DNA of 64,000 nucleotides from Neobacillus sp. PS2-9. GTDB lineage: Bacteria; Bacillota; Bacilli; Bacillales; Cytobacillaceae. A model generated the notes under the pieces. It was not told the origin of the DNA and did no database searches. It saw nothing but the letters and a program-made list of their open reading frames with translations. This document shows positions 63,037 to 64,000 of this stretch, one piece after another. Location: the NCBI RefSeq assembly GCF_030915525.1, contig NZ_CP133269.1, positions 893,001 to 957,000 of the forward strand. Reading direction: 5' to 3'. Each line of letters begins with the position of its first letter. Positions within the stretch are counted from its first letter, which is position 1. The position numbers were made by a program, and so were the translations under genes.

Positions 63037-64000
63037 GAAGAACTTAAAACCGGAAAAGGAATCATTCGACTTATTATCCATTCCTGTGGTTAAAAAATTT
63101 GTTAAAAGTAAATGGTATCCTGGGATCTTTCAATGGATGGTTATTTTCGTATTTTCTATTATTGTTTATGAACTCGTAATGGGAACTGTGGATCCAAGTA
63201 AAAACTTCGGTACAACCATGACTTGGGTGTTATGGTGGCCAATCATTCCTATATTATTTTTAGTAACCGGCCGCTTTTGGTGTGCCATTTGCCCGTTTGG
63301 GAAATTAAGTGATATCGTTAGGAAGTTCGTTGGTAGCAAGCGTCCTATGCCGAAATTCTTAAGAAAATATGGGATTTGGCTCATTGATTTATTTTTCATT
63401 GCTATCACATATAGTGACCACGTATGGGGAATCGTAGAGTCGCCACGAGGATCAGGTTATTTATTACTGTTACTAGTAACAATGGTAGTAGCAACGTCTG
63501 TTTTTTACGAAAGAAGAACCTTCTGTAAAACACTTTGTTTTCTTGGGGGACTTGCAGGAAACTATTCGCGTTCGGGTGCATTAAAGGTACAGGCGACACC
63601 TGACATCTGTAAAACGTGTAAAGTGCAATCCTGCTACAAAGGAACGGAAGGCGTGGAAGGTTGTCCAATGTTCCAGTTTCCACGAACAATGGAATCTAGT
63701 GCAGAATGTAATATTTGCGGTAACTGTGTAAAAAACTGTCCTAACAATTCCGTTAAAATTACGACTAGAGTTCCTACAAAAGAATTATGGGGCTTGAAAA
63801 ATCCGAAGCTTGAGCACGCTTCCTTAGCTGCCGTTATTATGGGGATCGTGTTTGTACAAAACATTACCATGCTTGAACCTTGGCAGAAAATTTTAAGTGC
63901 TATTGGAACGGTTACTGGTACATCTAATTACAATGTTAACTTTACTGTTGCCTTTATTATTGCAATGGCTTTACCAATTCTATTACTATTGGGAACTGCA
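63023..64000 (+). CDS. NapH/NosR-like membrane iron-sulfur protein (3' cut by window edge)
   Basis: At least 326 residues are seen, with no stop before the window end. Membrane segments near 36-55, 68-82, 112-130 and 140-155 surround the redox motif FWCAICPFGK (Cys87, Cys90) and a matching FCKTLCFLGG. Two ferredoxin-like clusters follow: CKTCKVQSCYKG with GCP, and CNICGNCVKNCP. This is the NapH/NosR/CcoG-type polyferredoxin layout, which moves electrons across or along the membrane. GGGGGAG precedes ATG 63023. The partner oxidoreductase would lie to the right. Electron supply to a periplasmic-type reductase is possible. Confidence 0.85.
   Translation, partial: MAMPEKNLKPEKESFDLLSIPVVKKFVKSKWYPGIFQWMVIFVFSIIVYELVMGTVDPSKNFGTTMTWVLWWPIIPILFLVTGRFWCAICPFGKLSDIVRKFVGSKRPMPKFLRKYGIWLIDLFFIAITYSDHVWGIVESPRGSGYLLLLLVTMVVATSVFYERRTFCKTLCFLGGLAGNYSRSGALKVQATPDICKTCKVQSCYKGTEGVEGCPMFQFPRTMESSAECNICGNCVKNCPNNSVKITTRVPTKELWGLKNPKLEHASLAAVIMGIVFVQNITMLEPWQKILSAIGTVTGTSNYNVNFTVAFIIAMALPILLLLGTA

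Overview
The window reads as chromosomal DNA from a low-GC Gram-positive of the family Bacillaceae (Bacillus/Neobacillus-like). The evidence is strong AGGAGG-type ribosome binding sites, TTG/GTG starts, and a gene order that follows the Bacillus subtilis tagO-yvyE-degS-degU-degV-comFA-comFC-hpf-secA-prfB-yvjA-cccB-ftsE-ftsX-ctpB-minJ backbone. No 16S gene or other direct taxonomic marker is present, so genus is an inference.

Left part (1-17.7 kb): a surface-polysaccharide locus. It holds two adjacent flippases (the first cut by the window edge), two GT4 glycosyltransferases, an O-antigen-ligase-type polymerase, and a divergent MBOAT acyltransferase with a membrane-anchored partner. Two close TagO/WecA-type GlcNAc-1-phosphate transferases flank an LCP ligase and a very large exported double nucleotidase with cell-wall-binding repeats. 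The nucleotidase is preceded by an 11-bp-periodic array that looks like a PhoP box.

Middle (17.7-30.5 kb): yvyE, the DegS/DegU two-component system, a DegV/FakB protein, an array of 21-bp repeats, a NERD protein that overlaps comFA, comFC, and hpf. A DUF5667-like exported protein follows. An aminoglycoside-phosphotransferase-fold kinase and secA lie on the opposite strand.

Cytochrome island (30.5-41.2 kb): the most unusual part. Between secA and prfB, which are neighbours in B. subtilis, sit five multiheme c-type cytochromes with 46 CXXCH motifs in total (10, 12, 6, 8 and 10), plus a TPR membrane protein and an NHL beta-propeller protein. The two ten-heme NapC/NirT proteins are paralogues that bracket the island. 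The inferred role is moving electrons from the quinone pool through the membrane and wall to the outside. The secreted six-heme protein is a candidate filament or periplasm-like wall-space carrier. A match to the ResD consensus precedes the first gene, and an attenuator-like terminator lies in the leader of the last.

Right part (41.2-64 kb): a SEC-C/TPR protein, prfB with its programmed +1 frameshift, yvjA, cccB (a further, monohaem cytochrome), and ftsE-ftsX followed by an M23 hydrolase and ctpB. A second 21-bp array, minJ, an MFS transporter, an ABC-2 exporter with a TetR regulator and a palindromic repeat element, a CmpB-type membrane protein and chrA come next. A polar amino-acid ABC transporter follows. 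At the right edge a His/Met-rich membrane protein overlaps a NapH/NosR-like polyferredoxin that runs out of the window.
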